From positions 58,324 through 122,323 of the forward strand of contig JAAOMT010000525.1 of assembly GCA_016748015.1 (NCBI GenBank): DNA of 64,000 bases. Reading direction: 5' to 3'. Below the pieces are notes generated by a model that saw only the letters and a list, made by a program, of their open reading frames with translations, was not told the DNA's origin and made no database searches. The position numbers were made by a program, and so were the translations under genes. This stretch comes from Geosiphon pyriformis (lineage: Eukaryota; Glomeromycota; Glomeromycetes; Archaeosporales; Geosiphonaceae). Each line of letters starts with the position of its first letter. The first letter of the stretch is position 1. This document shows positions 44,018-55,921 of this stretch, piece by piece.

Positions 44018-45802
44018 CTGCTGAAGAAAAAGGTGAAAAAGGCACTACCACACTATTCACAGCTATATCCAAATTCAAAGCTGAGTCCATAAGAGAAGCA
44101 ATAATAGAAAAGAGAATACAAGATAAAGATAACATTGGCACCAATTCCACAAAGCTTAATTTTCTCAAAATTTTAGAGACTTGATTCAATAAAAGCTCCA
44201 TGGAGCACTCCAAAGAAGCCACATGGTCAGTCAAACCAAAATTATCAAGAAGATTGGAAACCACCACCAAAGGTTTCACACTTAAAGTTGAACCAGCACC
44301 AAAAGAAACTAACAAGGCCACACAAAAAGATGAGCTACCAGCAATTTAAGCCCAAGTTTTTCCACCAAAAAATACTGGATAGGCAATTGGAGCTTACTTT
44401 TTCTTATAAATATTAGCTAGATAGACCTGATTTTGGGAAAAAACTACCCACTTATAATGAACCCCAGAATTCCCACCAACTAAACACATATCAGAAATAT
44501 AACCAAAATTTTTACACTTGGTGCAACAAGCCAAAGAAAAACCAGTCTAGCACAAATTCACACCCTTATAAACTAAAACAGAACCAATAGCAGCCAATTT
44601 GGATGTCTTATTATCAAAACATACAACCACACATCTATTACAAGCATATAAACCAGGATTATGACCAATAAAGCAAATTTTCTCACCATAAGAATTCACT
44701 AAACTTGACAAATCATGAGCAATAGTGCCAACAGAAAGTGTATACAACAAAACTTGATGTTGATTTCTGGAAACTCATGTTTATTTATTATTAACAGCTT
44801 TTGTCACATAAACAAAATCTTTTTTCATAAGACAAATCATCTAGCTACAACCAAATCAGCTATTTCAGATGACTTAAACTCCACTAAGGCTTTTTGTTAC
44901 AAACCTATCAGCTGCACCTTGATAGATACAATCTTGCCAAACTTAGAAAAAACAGATTCTATAGCCAATTTGAGAAGATTGACTGGGATCTTCTTAATGA
45001 TCACCTCCTAATTTGAATGGCTGTTTATCTTTCTTAAATCATCATTAACAATAATTTTTTTACAGATTGCTAATTCTTTTGCCTTATTCATACTAAACTC
45101 AGAAATGAATAAAGCTTTGATAATCTTTGGGAATTTTAAGAGAGTCGACACTTCCCCAAAACCATCAATTCTATAAAAAATTTTTTTGATTAAAATTAAT
45201 TTATTGCCATTAGTTTTTTCAGGCACAGCAGCCAACTCCATGTCCAAAGCAAATAATTTAACTGGCTCAAAGCTATGTCTATCTGGAACATATAATTTGG
45301 CTAATGGCAGCTGATTGGATCCAACAAATTTAAACTTAGAAAGCACTAACTCAGTATTATTATCACTCAAGTTTTTAAAAGAAGGTGTTTTCAGTAGTGG
45401 TTCCAAAACATAGATTCTTGTTTGCATTTTCCTAGGAGTCATATCGTCTACCATGTCATCAGTTTTAGAAGTGTTGGAATCTATATAACTAGTCTTTTCG
45501 GCCACTATGTTGTCCATGTTTTCAATGTCCAATACCCCACTAATGCTGACATTTTCACTTTTAACTTCACTACCCCAAGACATCTTGCATTCACTACAGT
45601 CAGTCTGTAAAACATGTTCAAGAAGAGGTCCAGTTAATGAGTTCACTACAACTCCAGTAACACCAGATTTTTTCGATTTTTTGTATGAAAGATCACAAGC
45701 ATAGACACTCTCAACTTGTACTTTCTTTTTAGTTCCAGACCAGGATCTCAATTTAGTCAAACCAGTACTAGAACTATCAGCAAAAAAGCCTGCTGGTTTC
45801 AT
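44018..45802 (-). pseudogene. LINE-a ORF1 (nucleic-acid-binding protein)
   Basis: ATG 45802. The first 264 codons are open to 45008 (Ser/Lys-rich start, acidic middle, S-L-L-K-F-P-K-I-I-K-A-L-F). In an overlapping frame it continues I-K-K-I-P-V-N-L-L, L-L-Y-T-L-S-V-G-T and a degraded zinc knuckle (L-A-C-C-T-K-C, H to Y) near 44490, then open again 44321-44018. Element A interrupts it at 44018; the end is at 12746-12570. Role: coating LINE RNA. Gives the LINE its full-length 5' end near 45918. Confidence 0.85.
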
Positions 45803-45918
45803 TACAACAAAATTAGGTATGTCGGAAGAAATAACTAAAAATAACTAGGAGGAAGAAGAAAGGAAAAAGCTAAATCTTTGGCAATATAAAGCTCTTGTTG
45901 TGGTCAGAGAATTAACAA
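45803..45918 (-). other. Probable 5' UTR and 5' end of LINE-a
   Basis: Minus-strand leader of about 115 nt with moderate GC before ORF1; composition changes to nearly pure AT beyond about 45918. The exact end is uncertain because no duplication could be matched. Confidence 0.45.
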
Positions 45919-46123
45919 GAAAAAAAATTTTGATTTAAATTTTTTATATATATATCTAATACTATTATAAAAATAATTGTTATTAAAAAATGTTTTAATA
46001 AATAGATTGCTGTGTTTAAAATTGGATTTGTAAATTTATTAATTTTTTATTTATTATATAATATTATTAATATTATATTTATATTTATATAATTAAGAAT
46101 TTTGTTTTTAAAAATTGGTTTTT

Positions 46124-46541
46124 TAAATTACTTTTAATATTTATAAATATTACTAAAATTGGTTTATGTATAATAAACTTTTTTTATAATTTTATAGTAT
46201 ATTATAAATTAAATATTTGGTTGCTAATATTAAGTTTAAAATTAATTATAAAAAAAATATTTAATTATTAATAATAAATTAATTTTAATTAATGTTAATA
46301 ATTTTATTGTATTTAACTTTAAAATTTGAATTATAATAAAGTTTTATTAAAAAATATTATATAAGTTTTGGTTTTAATATTAATTTATAACTGTTTTTTA
46401 AAAAAATTTGTAAATTTAATAATATTAATAATATTATAATTACATAATATAATCTTAATTAACTTAAATAATTAATATTATAAATAGTTTATTTAGATAA
46501 ATTAATATATATTGTTGCTCATAGAAAATACAAAAAAAAAA
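46124..46541. repeat. First copy of 418-bp gap-flanking duplication
   Basis: Matches 46562-46979 base for base by eye at a constant offset of 438. It ends exactly where the Ns start, in a run of ten A. Confidence 0.92.
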
Positions 46542-46561
46542 NNNNNNNNNNNNNNNNNNNN
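46542..46561. other. Assembly gap (20 N)
   Basis: Twenty unresolved bases. The identical flanks imply two contig ends that overlap but were scaffolded without merging. Confidence 0.97.
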
Positions 46562-46979
46562 TAAATTACTTTTAATATTTATAAATATTACTAAAATTGG
46601 TTTATGTATAATAAACTTTTTTTATAATTTTATAGTATATTATAAATTAAATATTTGGTTGCTAATATTAAGTTTAAAATTAATTATAAAAAAAATATTT
46701 AATTATTAATAATAAATTAATTTTAATTAATGTTAATAATTTTATTGTATTTAACTTTAAAATTTGAATTATAATAAAGTTTTATTAAAAAATATTATAT
46801 AAGTTTTGGTTTTAATATTAATTTATAACTGTTTTTTAAAAAAATTTGTAAATTTAATAATATTAATAATATTATAATTACATAATATAATCTTAATTAA
46901 CTTAAATAATTAATATTATAAATAGTTTATTTAGATAAATTAATATATATTGTTGCTCATAGAAAATACAAAAAAAAAA
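46562..46979. repeat. Second copy of gap-flanking duplication
   Basis: Begins directly after the Ns and ends in the same ten-A run as the first copy. Confidence 0.92.
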
Positions 46980-47850
46980 GTTGAAAAAACAGATAGAAAA
47001 ATAGACTAATAAAAGAATAATAATTAATATATAAACACAATATCAGAAAACTATAATATATTGCTTAACAATGTGTATATTGCTAACGAATTATGATATA
47101 TTGTTTAGCAATATCAGTAAATTAAGGCACATTGTTTAAGAAAATGTAAGATCTCATAAAACAAAAAATATATATATATAATGAGAGTATTAGAAGCAAA
47201 AAAAACAGAATTTAATTCAGAATCAATACTCACAGTCTCTTAATTATCTTATATTTTTCTTTTTAAAAGATAGTTTTCTATAACTTAAAGTAAAATCAAA
47301 TCACATATCAATAAAATATTAATTACCATTTGAATTCATATTATTGTTATTAATTAAGAAATATTAATTATTTCTATTCTATCAATATTTTATGTTAATA
47401 GAATCCAATACTTAACCATATTGGAACAATAATTCTTGATTATAGTTATTAACAAAATACTAATTTCTTTTATTTTTTTGTTTTTTTGTTTTGTTTCTTT
47501 GCTATTTACTAAATTGATTAAAAAAATTAAGCATGAAGTAATTTGACATTAAGAATAGTCTGGTAAAGATTCAAAAATAAGGATATAGAATTTGAAAATT
47601 AAAGATAGCTTATTAAAAGAGCATAACTGTCAGAATAAACTAGCCACCATATTAAAGAAAAAAATTGATGAAATTACCATTTCGGAAGACTACTCAAACA
47701 ATCATTGAATCTCTATTCATTATATAAAGAACTTTACCAAAATTTTCAAATTATGAAAATCTTCAGATACTATCAATATCACTCAACTATTGAATACTAA
47801 GTTACAGATTTGTTATTTGTACCAATACTCCTAAATAATTACCTATAACA
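46951..47850 (+). repeat. Decayed solo LTR related to family A
   Basis: Starts TGTTGCTCATAGAAA, ends ACCTATAACA, 900 bp, flanked by ATAT on both sides. It aligns by eye with the element A LTR through the hairpin, pyrimidine tract and U5 words, but nearly every C is T and many G are A (for example TTGATCACGGCTATTGAC becomes TTGATTATAGTTATTAAC). Confidence 0.8.
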
Positions 47851-49879
47851 ATATTTAATGTTTATTTATATATTAATTAATTTTAAAAAATTTGATAAAA
47901 TTTTAAAAATTTTTTTAAAGTAATTTACTAGTAAAAAGTTTTTTTATAAAAAACAAAAATATTAAACTTTTTAAATATTTGTATTAATAGTAATATTATT
48001 ATTTGTTATTTTTTTATTGTATTATTTAAATTATTTTTAATTGTATTTAATTTAAATTGTGCTATTTAATTGTATTTAATAAAGTTTAATATTGTTTTTG
48101 TCTTTTTAATAAATTAATAATCTTTAATAAAATTAAATTTAAGATATACTTTTTTTTTATCAAACTATTATAATATTAAATTATTTATTATAACAGTTAA
48201 ATACTCAAATTTTTATATATATTACCTCTAATTGTTTTTAGATTAATTACAAAGTTTTTAAAAAAATAGTATTTTATTAATTATTATAATTAAAACCAAT
48301 TGGTTTAAATTATTAAGATTTTAAAAAACATTATGTTAATTATAATTGGCTTTAGATAAAAAAAGTTAATAATAAAAATAAGTAATTGGGTTTCTATATT
48401 TATAAATTTTAATAATATTTTTATTAAATTAAAAAAATACTTTTTTTTTCTTTTAATTTTATGATTATGACTAGAATAAAAAGTAAAAAAGTTTTAAAAA
48501 TTATTTTTTTTATAGTAATTAATAAAGTTTTAAAAAAAAGTCTTTTTGTTATAAAAATAGTTAAATAAAACGGTTTAATAATATTTTTTTAAATATTAAT
48601 AATGAAAAACTGCTTTTGGTAACTTTTAAACCATTTTTTTATTTTTGGTTAATAGTTTTTTTCAATTAATATTCTTTTTAAAAAATACATTAAGATCAAT
48701 TTTAATGTTATTTTTATTTTTTTTAAAAGTTTTAAAGTTTTTAATAATAAGTCAATTAATAAACTAGTTTTTTTATTCTTAATATTATAATTATTATTAT
48801 CTTTTTATAAATAACTAAAAGCCAAAAATTCTAAAAAACAACAATAGTTATTTGTATTTACTATTATTATATCAACTTTTTTTGTAGTTCTAAATAAAAT
48901 TTTTATAATAGTATTTAATTCTTTTTTTAATATAAGTAATAACAATAATAGAGTGTTTTTTAAGATAAGCCAAAATTAATTACTAATTATATTGCTAGTA
49001 TATAATATATTTTAACAAATTATTACTAGTTTTAAAAACAAAGCATGACATATTTTTGAATATATTTTTAATTAATCAACTAATTAGTTATTTGATTTTA
49101 AAAATTAAGCTGATTAAATAAAAACCAAATCAATTTTTTTTCTTTGTTTTTTGATACTGTTTTTAATAATATTTAAAAAACAATTTCTAATTATTAAAAA
49201 TTTTCTGAAAAATAACTTTTATTTTAATATTTAATATTATTTTCAAGATTAAATTAATTTTTGTTTAATTTGCTACTTGGCTTTATTGAATTTAAATTAA
49301 TTTTAAAAATATTAAGTTGTTTTATGTAAATTTTGCTTTTAAAACTTTTATGATTATTACTATTAAAATTTCTATTGGTAATTTTTTCTTTTTAATTACA
49401 CATAAGATTACAAAGTTTTTTGTGATAATTTCTGTTTTTTCTTTTTTATTTTCTATTGTATTTTATAATATTTTTTTTAATATATTTTCTAATAATATTA
49501 AAAATATTTTTAGTGTTTTTAGTATTGTTATTTTAATTAAATTAAGATCTATTAACTTATAGTAATATGTTATTTTAATTTTAAAAATTTTTTTTGTTGT
49601 TATTATTTTTACTTATTAATTTTTGCTAATAAAAAAAAATTATTATCTTAAAAAATACTTTTAAAACCAAATTAATTAATCTGTTTTTTAGTTATATTGT
49701 TTTTAAAATTAGTAATTTAATTTTTTAAGTTAATAGCTATATGTGTTTTATTTTCTATTTTTCTAATTTTTATTGTTATTAATATTTTGTTATTATAAAT
49801 ATTAAGTCTTTAAAAACTTTGAATTCAACTATTTTAAAAACTAATATTTTATATAAATATTATATCTAATAAAAAACTT

Positions 49880-50220
49880 TTAAGTATTAATGTTATTACA
49901 AGTATTAAAGTTTAAATTATTTATCTTTAAATTATAAAATATTCTTATTTTTTTTCTTAAATTTTTTCTTAAGTTTATTAGCGGCTTTAAAATTTTTAAT
50001 TTATTTTTTGTTAATATAAAGTTATATGTTAATACTTTTGCTTTTTTAGTTTCTTTTGTTGTTATGTTTTTGGCTATTTTTGCTGTTAATTTTGTAATTA
50101 ATTCTAGATTAAATTTTTTAAAATCCAAGATTTTTGAATTATATGCTTTGATTAAATCTGTTATTAAACAAATTAGTTCTTTAATTATTTTGGTTTTTTT
50201 TTTTAGATCAAAATTTGTGC
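49880..50220 (-). pseudogene. Possible decayed coding remnant
   Basis: An 82-codon open segment (ATG 50128) extends upstream in frame to about 50200. It reads as an amphipathic Lys/Asn/Leu-rich helix (K-L-T-A-K-I-A-K-N-I; E-T-K-K-A-K-V). Codons end almost always in A or T. Could be chance in AT-rich DNA; not recognised. Confidence 0.25.
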
Positions 50221-50964
50221 AAGAATTTTAAGATAAAAAAAAGATATAATTATTATAATAAAAATTACCAAATATTTTATTAATCTTATGACTAAAATAA
50301 AATTTAATATTATAAATAAAAATAATTTAAGTACTACTAAAACTTTTTTTTAAATAATAAAACTGTTGACTATTTAGTGGTTTTATAATAAATAAATAAT
50401 TTTAATATTAAGTATAGTATTAAAAAAATCAGATAGTTTTTAAGTAAATTTATTTTCAATAGTTAAAATTTGGATAGTTTTATTATTAAACTTTGTAAAT
50501 TGGATTTTTTTTCAGTTTTTTTTAATTTAGCTTTGTTTGTGTTTTAATTGATTTAAGTAGTTAGTTATATATAAAAAGTATATAAATTATATTTAATTTA
50601 AGTCATTTATTATAAGTATATTATATTAGATAATAATAAAGTTACATATTGTTAAAACCTAATAAAAAAATTAAAAATATAAAAATATAATTAAATCTTA
50701 AATATTGACTTAAAAGATTAAATTTACAATAAAAAATACTTTTATTAAACTAAAATTATTTATATAAATACATATTTTTTGTTTTATAAATAATTTTTAA
50801 AAGCTTAATATCTACTATTATTATTATGTTAAATTGATCAGAGCCAGTCATATTTCGGATTCCAACAAATCAAAAAACAAATTCGAGACTAAAAACAATC
50901 TTTTGGCAAAACCAAAATTCAAACTAACACTTTTGGCCAAACTGATTTTATTAATTAAAGTATT

Positions 50965-51138
50965 ATTAAACAGAAAAAGTAATTCTTTATTCTTATTTTA
51001 TATTATTTAATGTTATTATTAAATATTTTGACATTATTGCTAATAATTATTAATTATTTTATATTATTTATATTATTTTGCATTATTATGTTTTAATTAC
51101 ATTTTTTTGTGATTGGTTGGTTTTTTACTCAAATAATA
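50965..51138 (-). repeat. Possible decayed fragment of a family-C LTR, minus strand
   Basis: The reverse strand ends TATTATTTGAGTAAAAAACC, resembling TGTTACCCGAGTAAAAAAAC of element C after G-to-A and C-to-T changes. The adjoining stretch has ATAAT/ATTAT words about every 10 bp. Weak. Confidence 0.35.
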
Positions 51139-51938
51139 CTGATTATATATATAAAAAAGCATAAGCTATACTTATTTTAGATTTTTTTTGATTATATTGT
51201 AATAAATAGTGATTGAACTGCACTTATTAAATAAAATAAAAAAGAATTAATAATAATAATATGGTTTAAAATATTTTATTGAAAATTTTATTTTTTATAA
51301 AAAAAATATGAACAAGTATAAATTTTTATTATATTGATTAACAATATTTAAAATATTTAATCATTAAAATAATAAGTTAATAATGTTTATATTATTATTA
51401 TTATTATTATTTTAATATTTTATAATTTTTATAATTTACTAATTAATTTTTAATTCTTTATTTTAACAAATAAATATTATATAGGTAATCAACTACATAT
51501 AAAAAATGTGTAAAACCACAGTTATTAAGCAAATGATAAACAAAATATATTTAATAAATTATTTTGAAGTTTTATAAAATTGAACTGAATTTATTTTTAA
51601 TCATTATTTTAAAATAATACCAAAACGTTTTCGTTATAGTTAATTACAAATTTACATATATTATAATAAAATACTACAATAATAATATAATATTAAAAAA
51701 TCTCTTAAATATAAATTACATCATTTTGATTTTTTTCATACAAAAATATCTTTGAAAAACCACACATGTGAAAGCTTTTGTTTAATTCTGCAGAGAAAAA
51801 GCTGATCATTACACAGAAATCATCGAAACTAAAAAGGATTGATATTCAAATTTGTCTACCAAATTCTCAACCTTGAGAAATTGTTAGATATAATCTCAAA
51901 GAATTATCTTTCACCCAATCCTCCCTATTACACTCCGA

Positions 51939-52547
51939 ATGCCTTCAACTACAAACACATCCTACACCTGGACTCCGAGCTTACCAAATATTAATCTCAA
52001 AAGGTTGATACCATATGTTTCTGAGAAACCACCCCCAACCCCTTCCAAATCCACTACCATCTCATTAGGCATCTTTTGGCCGATTTTTTGGATGCTTTTG
52101 GGTGGTAGCGCGGTGACAGCAATTTATATGTGGATTTTTCGGCCTCAGTTCTTGATTTCTTCGATACCATATTGGAACCAATCAAATAGGCTTTTTGGTG
52201 TAGCAGATCAAGATATAGAACGTGGTGTTGGAGTAAAAGAGAGTACATTCCCTTCCAAAGAAAAAAATAACGAATCGATCCTTGGCAGGAAAGATCCAGA
52301 GACTAATAGTGTCAAATCTTTGTGGTTTCCATGGTTTCATCCACAGAAGCATTATTATAGTACAATTCACGTTTATAACAAATGTGAAAGCTGTGGTGGT
52401 GACGTGATTAAAGCTGAGATTAAGGATCTCGTGATGAAAGACAAGGAGCAACGAAGAGAAAAAGGCGAAGACGAGGAAGATGACGGAGTGGTGTTTGTTG
52501 AAGGAAGTAGATCATTTAATCTGGAGACACGTACAAATGATGAATAA
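51939..52547 (+). CDS. Unrecognised single-helix membrane protein, 202 aa
   Basis: ATG 51939 to TAA 52545-52547, one exon. The N-terminal 40 residues are Ser/Pro/Thr-rich. Residues about 43-67 form one hydrophobic helix (L-G-I-F-W-P-I-F-W-M and on) followed by R-P-Q. The soluble part has a C-E-S-C-G-G motif at about 149-154 and a highly acidic/basic charged tail (E-D-E-E-D-D near 178). GC and codon use are richer than the surroundings, unlike the transposons. Convergent with the HD-domain gene, 224 bp apart. I do not recognise the family; a membrane-anchored protein is inferred. Confidence 0.75.
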   Translation: MPSTTNTSYTWTPSLPNINLKRLIPYVSEKPPPTPSKSTTISLGIFWPIFWMLLGGSAVTAIYMWIFRPQFLISSIPYWNQSNRLFGVADQDIERGVGVKESTFPSKEKNNESILGRKDPETNSVKSLWFPWFHPQKHYYSTIHVYNKCESCGGDVIKAEIKDLVMKDKEQRREKGEDEEDDGVVFVEGSRSFNLETRTNDE

Positions 52548-52771
52548 CCACAGAATATGAACATTTATGTAGTAATATGGTTTTGGAAATTAAATATATT
52601 TACACTTTGTTTAAATATAGCTTAGTTTCATTTATTTACTGTTTAACAAATATTTACTTCTATCAATAAATAAAACAACCCCTGTACTCCTTCATATGGC
52701 ACTAATCCCAAGATCTCTAAGTTAATCATATTTCGACTCCTTGTGTTTGATGAAAGCTCTTTCTAGTATCT

Positions 52772-54100
52772 TCATTCGCTATTACCTGTAAAAGGTGGTG
52801 GTTTTTCGCGCTGAGAGTATAATTCATCTGCCCATTCGCACACCAATGGATGCCGAAACTTCCCACGAGTTGAATCGAAGAATTCTGTCAGATTTTTCTT
52901 GTCGGCTGGTTTTAAGAATGAATAAATGTATAGCATTAAAATTATATGTGTATGGGATTATTGTGGTATTCACAGTTAGAAGAAAGAACAGAAATAAAAC
53001 TTCCTCACATTGCTCATACTCAAACGCCTGTAAGATCATTTCGAATTTATCCAAATCCTTAACGAATAGAGCTTCCGGTGTTTTAGCATTTTCATACTCC
53101 TCCCATAAGGAATAGATCTCGATCGATTGTTGAGTGTCACCCAATAGATCTGTACACAGGTGATGCATTGCTTCCTATAATTCGGAGTGACGAGAATTAA
53201 AAATTAGAGTTGGGAATTAAAATTCATATCGAATTCTCAGAAGACAAATTTCAAATTTTGGAAAAAACGCGTTAAATACCTGTTCGCGCCGATGTTTCTC
53301 TTCCTTAGTAACACCATCCAAGGGTGTGATATCACCCTAGATCATTCAAGAAATAGTATAATTGATGAATTGAAAATAAGGTCTAGGAATTTGAGGTGGA
53401 ATGGTTCATTTAACTCATACAAAAAATTTAGGTGACTTACAACTATACTTTCCGCCAAGTCATGAACCACTGCCATCTTTACACATCTTTAAATCAACGG
53501 AAAATTTTCAAAGTTTTAATCATATGATTGTTTATTTTGGAATCGATCACAATGGCAATAAGACGCGTCACATTCAATTTGATCGTTTCATGCCCAAGTA
53601 TACTAGTATCCAATCTTCAAGCAAGTTCTCTTCTGGAAAATAAAAGATTCGTCCCAACTTCAAAAGAAATACAAACCGTTCTCGATTTAAGGACTCGTCA
53701 TTACACAACAAAGCCAGTATCGACATCCGATGCATATGATCACCGATCGACTCTGGATTTGCGATGTTGTGGTTTAGCCAGCCCGTACGTTTTGTTCGCT
53801 ACAGTCATATAAATAATTTTCTTTAGTATTTCGCGTTAGGAATTATTTAATAAAATGAAGATAATTCAGAGTATGCCCAAGACGTAATTAATCATTTTAT
53901 TATTCTTCAAGGAAATATTAACATATAATAATCCTATAAAAAACAATTAAGCAGCCTATCACCTTGAGCTGCTCACAAATGTGTAAAAAAGTTAGAATGT
54001 TTCCCACTTTCGTGGTTTTTTTAGTCTTGGTTTCTTCATTACCACCTCTAATAAGGTCACGACCGTTTGTAGAGACGTTATTTGTAATACTATTTTCCAT
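52772..54100 (-). CDS. HD-domain 5'-deoxynucleotidase, HDDC2/YGK1 type, 6 exons, 220 aa
   Basis: Exons 54100-53963, 53798-53677, 53486-53441, 53336-53280, 53174-53009 and 52905-52772; all introns are GT-AG (164, 190, 104, 105 and 103 bp) and codon phase is kept throughout. The protein has I-L-T-F-L-H-I-C-E-Q-L-K, R-T-G-W, then metal residues H67 (G-D-H-M-H-R-M), H95-D96 (V-V-H-D) and D163 (V-K-D-L-D-K-F-E), and ends in F-F-D-S-T-R-G-K-F-R-H-P. Length and motifs match human HDDC2 and yeast YGK1, which dephosphorylate dNMPs. Intron 2 uses a weak donor (GTTTGT). The model is by hand and needs transcript support. Confidence 0.9.
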
Positions 54101-55314
54101 TATCTCTAATTTTTAGGTGGCAAGTAAAGATATTTGGTACAAATTTTTCGCTTTTTTCTTTTGCTACAAGTATAAGGAATAGGGGCTTGCCCAATTTTAA
54201 AATTTTGATCTCTAAACCTTAGAGGTTTCGTGTCGGCTATATATATAAGATCAGAGCCAATCAAAACATGATTGACGCCATACTGGTAAAAACGGGTACG
54301 AAGCTGCGTCATCCTATTATTAAAAAGGTAAAATGAACTGTTAATATAACCAAAGTGAGCACAAAGAATTTTTAGGGCTCAAAGGTGATTGAAACTTGTT
54401 AAAGACCACAATTAGGTGTTCAGCATCATATCAAATAATTAAAGTAGTTTGATTTATTTTTATTAAATATTATTTTCGCTAAATTGAATATATTGCAAAC
54501 TCTTTTATGTCATTTTTGAAGTTTATTTTTATTATTAAAGTGTAAAATATTTGAATATAATTATGTTTTGTAATGTTTTGTGAACTTTTAGATTTTTTGT
54601 TATAGCATAATAAATTTTTTATTTGGCTTAATTTTTGCGTTTCAAATTTAATATTAAACAGCTGAATAATTATGTTGATATTTAATTTTTATTACAACAA
54701 AATTTATTAATAAGTTTATTTACTTTTAATTAAATTTAATATTAATTAATATTTGTATTTTTTTATTATGTAAAATTAATTAATTAATTAATTTTATAAT
54801 TTGATTTTTTTATTAGAATATATCATATTTGTTAATTTAAATAATATAATTACAACTTTTTTTGCAAAAATATTATTTATTTTATATAATAAATCTGCAT
54901 ATTTTATTTTTGTATTATAAATCCATCTATTTAAAAAATTATATTATTTACAAATTAATAAATAATAATAATAATAATTTTATTTTTGCGTTTTATAATA
55001 AATATTATAATTTTTTATAAAATAATAAAATTTGATGTGAAATAATATCAATTAATTAACAAATTTAAATTTTTACAAGTTTATATATTATATTAATATT
55101 GTTTATTTATTTTTATTCAGAATTATATTTTAATTTATTTTTAAAATTTAATTAACACATAAATTATATGTTTTATTATATATTTTAATTAAAAATATTA
55201 AAAAATTCCTGTTTTTAATAATTTTATTTTATTGTTTATTATGAAAAAGAATATTTCTTAAAAATAACAATAAGTATATAATAAAAATACATTCTATTAA
55301 TAAATTATATTAAC

Positions 55315-55346
<32 letters not shown>

Positions 55347-55921
55347 TTTAAATTAATAATCAAATTTATTAACTTATTTATTTATTACTGTTATTCAATA
55401 TTTAGAAAATAAGTTAAATTACTTTTTTTAACTTAAATACCTATTTTTAAAGACTAATTTGCATATTTTTTATAACATTTCAAAATTAAATTTTTTGATC
55501 GAATGTTATTCCTTTTTCGAATTGAATTTTTTATATTCCTTTAATTATGAGTGTTAAAATATTATATTTTTCTATTTTAATAAAGCTTTTTCGTTTGCTT
55601 AATCTTTTTCCAAAATGTAATTTTGAATGATGATTTTTAAGATATTAAAATAATAATTGAAAGGTATGAATTTCTCTATTTTTCTTAAGAAATAAAAATA
55701 TTTTGTGATTAATATAAATTGTGGAAAACAATGCTCTTCGAGATAGATTTTCTCATTATAGTTAAATTTCATGTTTAATTTAGTGACACAACCAATTTTA
55801 TTTAAAGGCATAAATAAGTACACTTGCAGGTCTCCAGAGAATGGTAATAATGAAACCAGTTCGATAAACTTGTATTCAATTTCGCCACAGGAAATCACTC
55901 CAATCACTAGTTTACGTAAAA
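54101..55921. other. Intergenic region between the two minus-strand host genes
   Basis: The part to about 54350 is the likely promoter of the HD-domain gene, with a TATATATATA-type element (54238-54250) about 140 bp upstream of its ATG. From 54430 to 55600 it is AT-rich, with an ATA/TAA microsatellite at about 55318-55346. 55600-55921 is probably 3' UTR of the lyase. No further gene seen. Confidence 0.6.

Larger units (their letters stand above)
45919..46950. other. AT-rich island with assembly duplication
   Basis: Almost only A and T, no gene seen. It includes the N gap and the duplicated block. The apparent reading frame through the Ns is not a gene. Confidence 0.75.
47851..51780. other. 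AT-rich island with faint transposon traces
   Basis: About 3.9 kb of nearly pure A/T. Two faint traces are listed separately (49880-50220 and 50965-51138). A short less AT-rich patch at about 50835-50945 has no recognised content. No RNA gene seen. Confidence 0.7.

Noticed and set aside
46512-46709. Reading frame spanning the N gap
   Set aside because: It exists only because the Ns are read as unknown residues across an assembly artefact.
49317-49562. 81-codon plus-strand hydrophobic frame
   Set aside because: Phe/Ile/Ser-rich product expected by chance in AT-rich DNA; no start context or neighbours support it.
53401-53812. Plus-strand frames opposite the HD-domain gene
   Set aside because: Antisense to verified exons 2 and 3 and intron sequence.
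54106-54312. 68-codon minus-strand reading frame upstream of the HD-domain gene
   Set aside because: It overlaps the likely promoter TATA of that gene, has no recognisable motif and is short.
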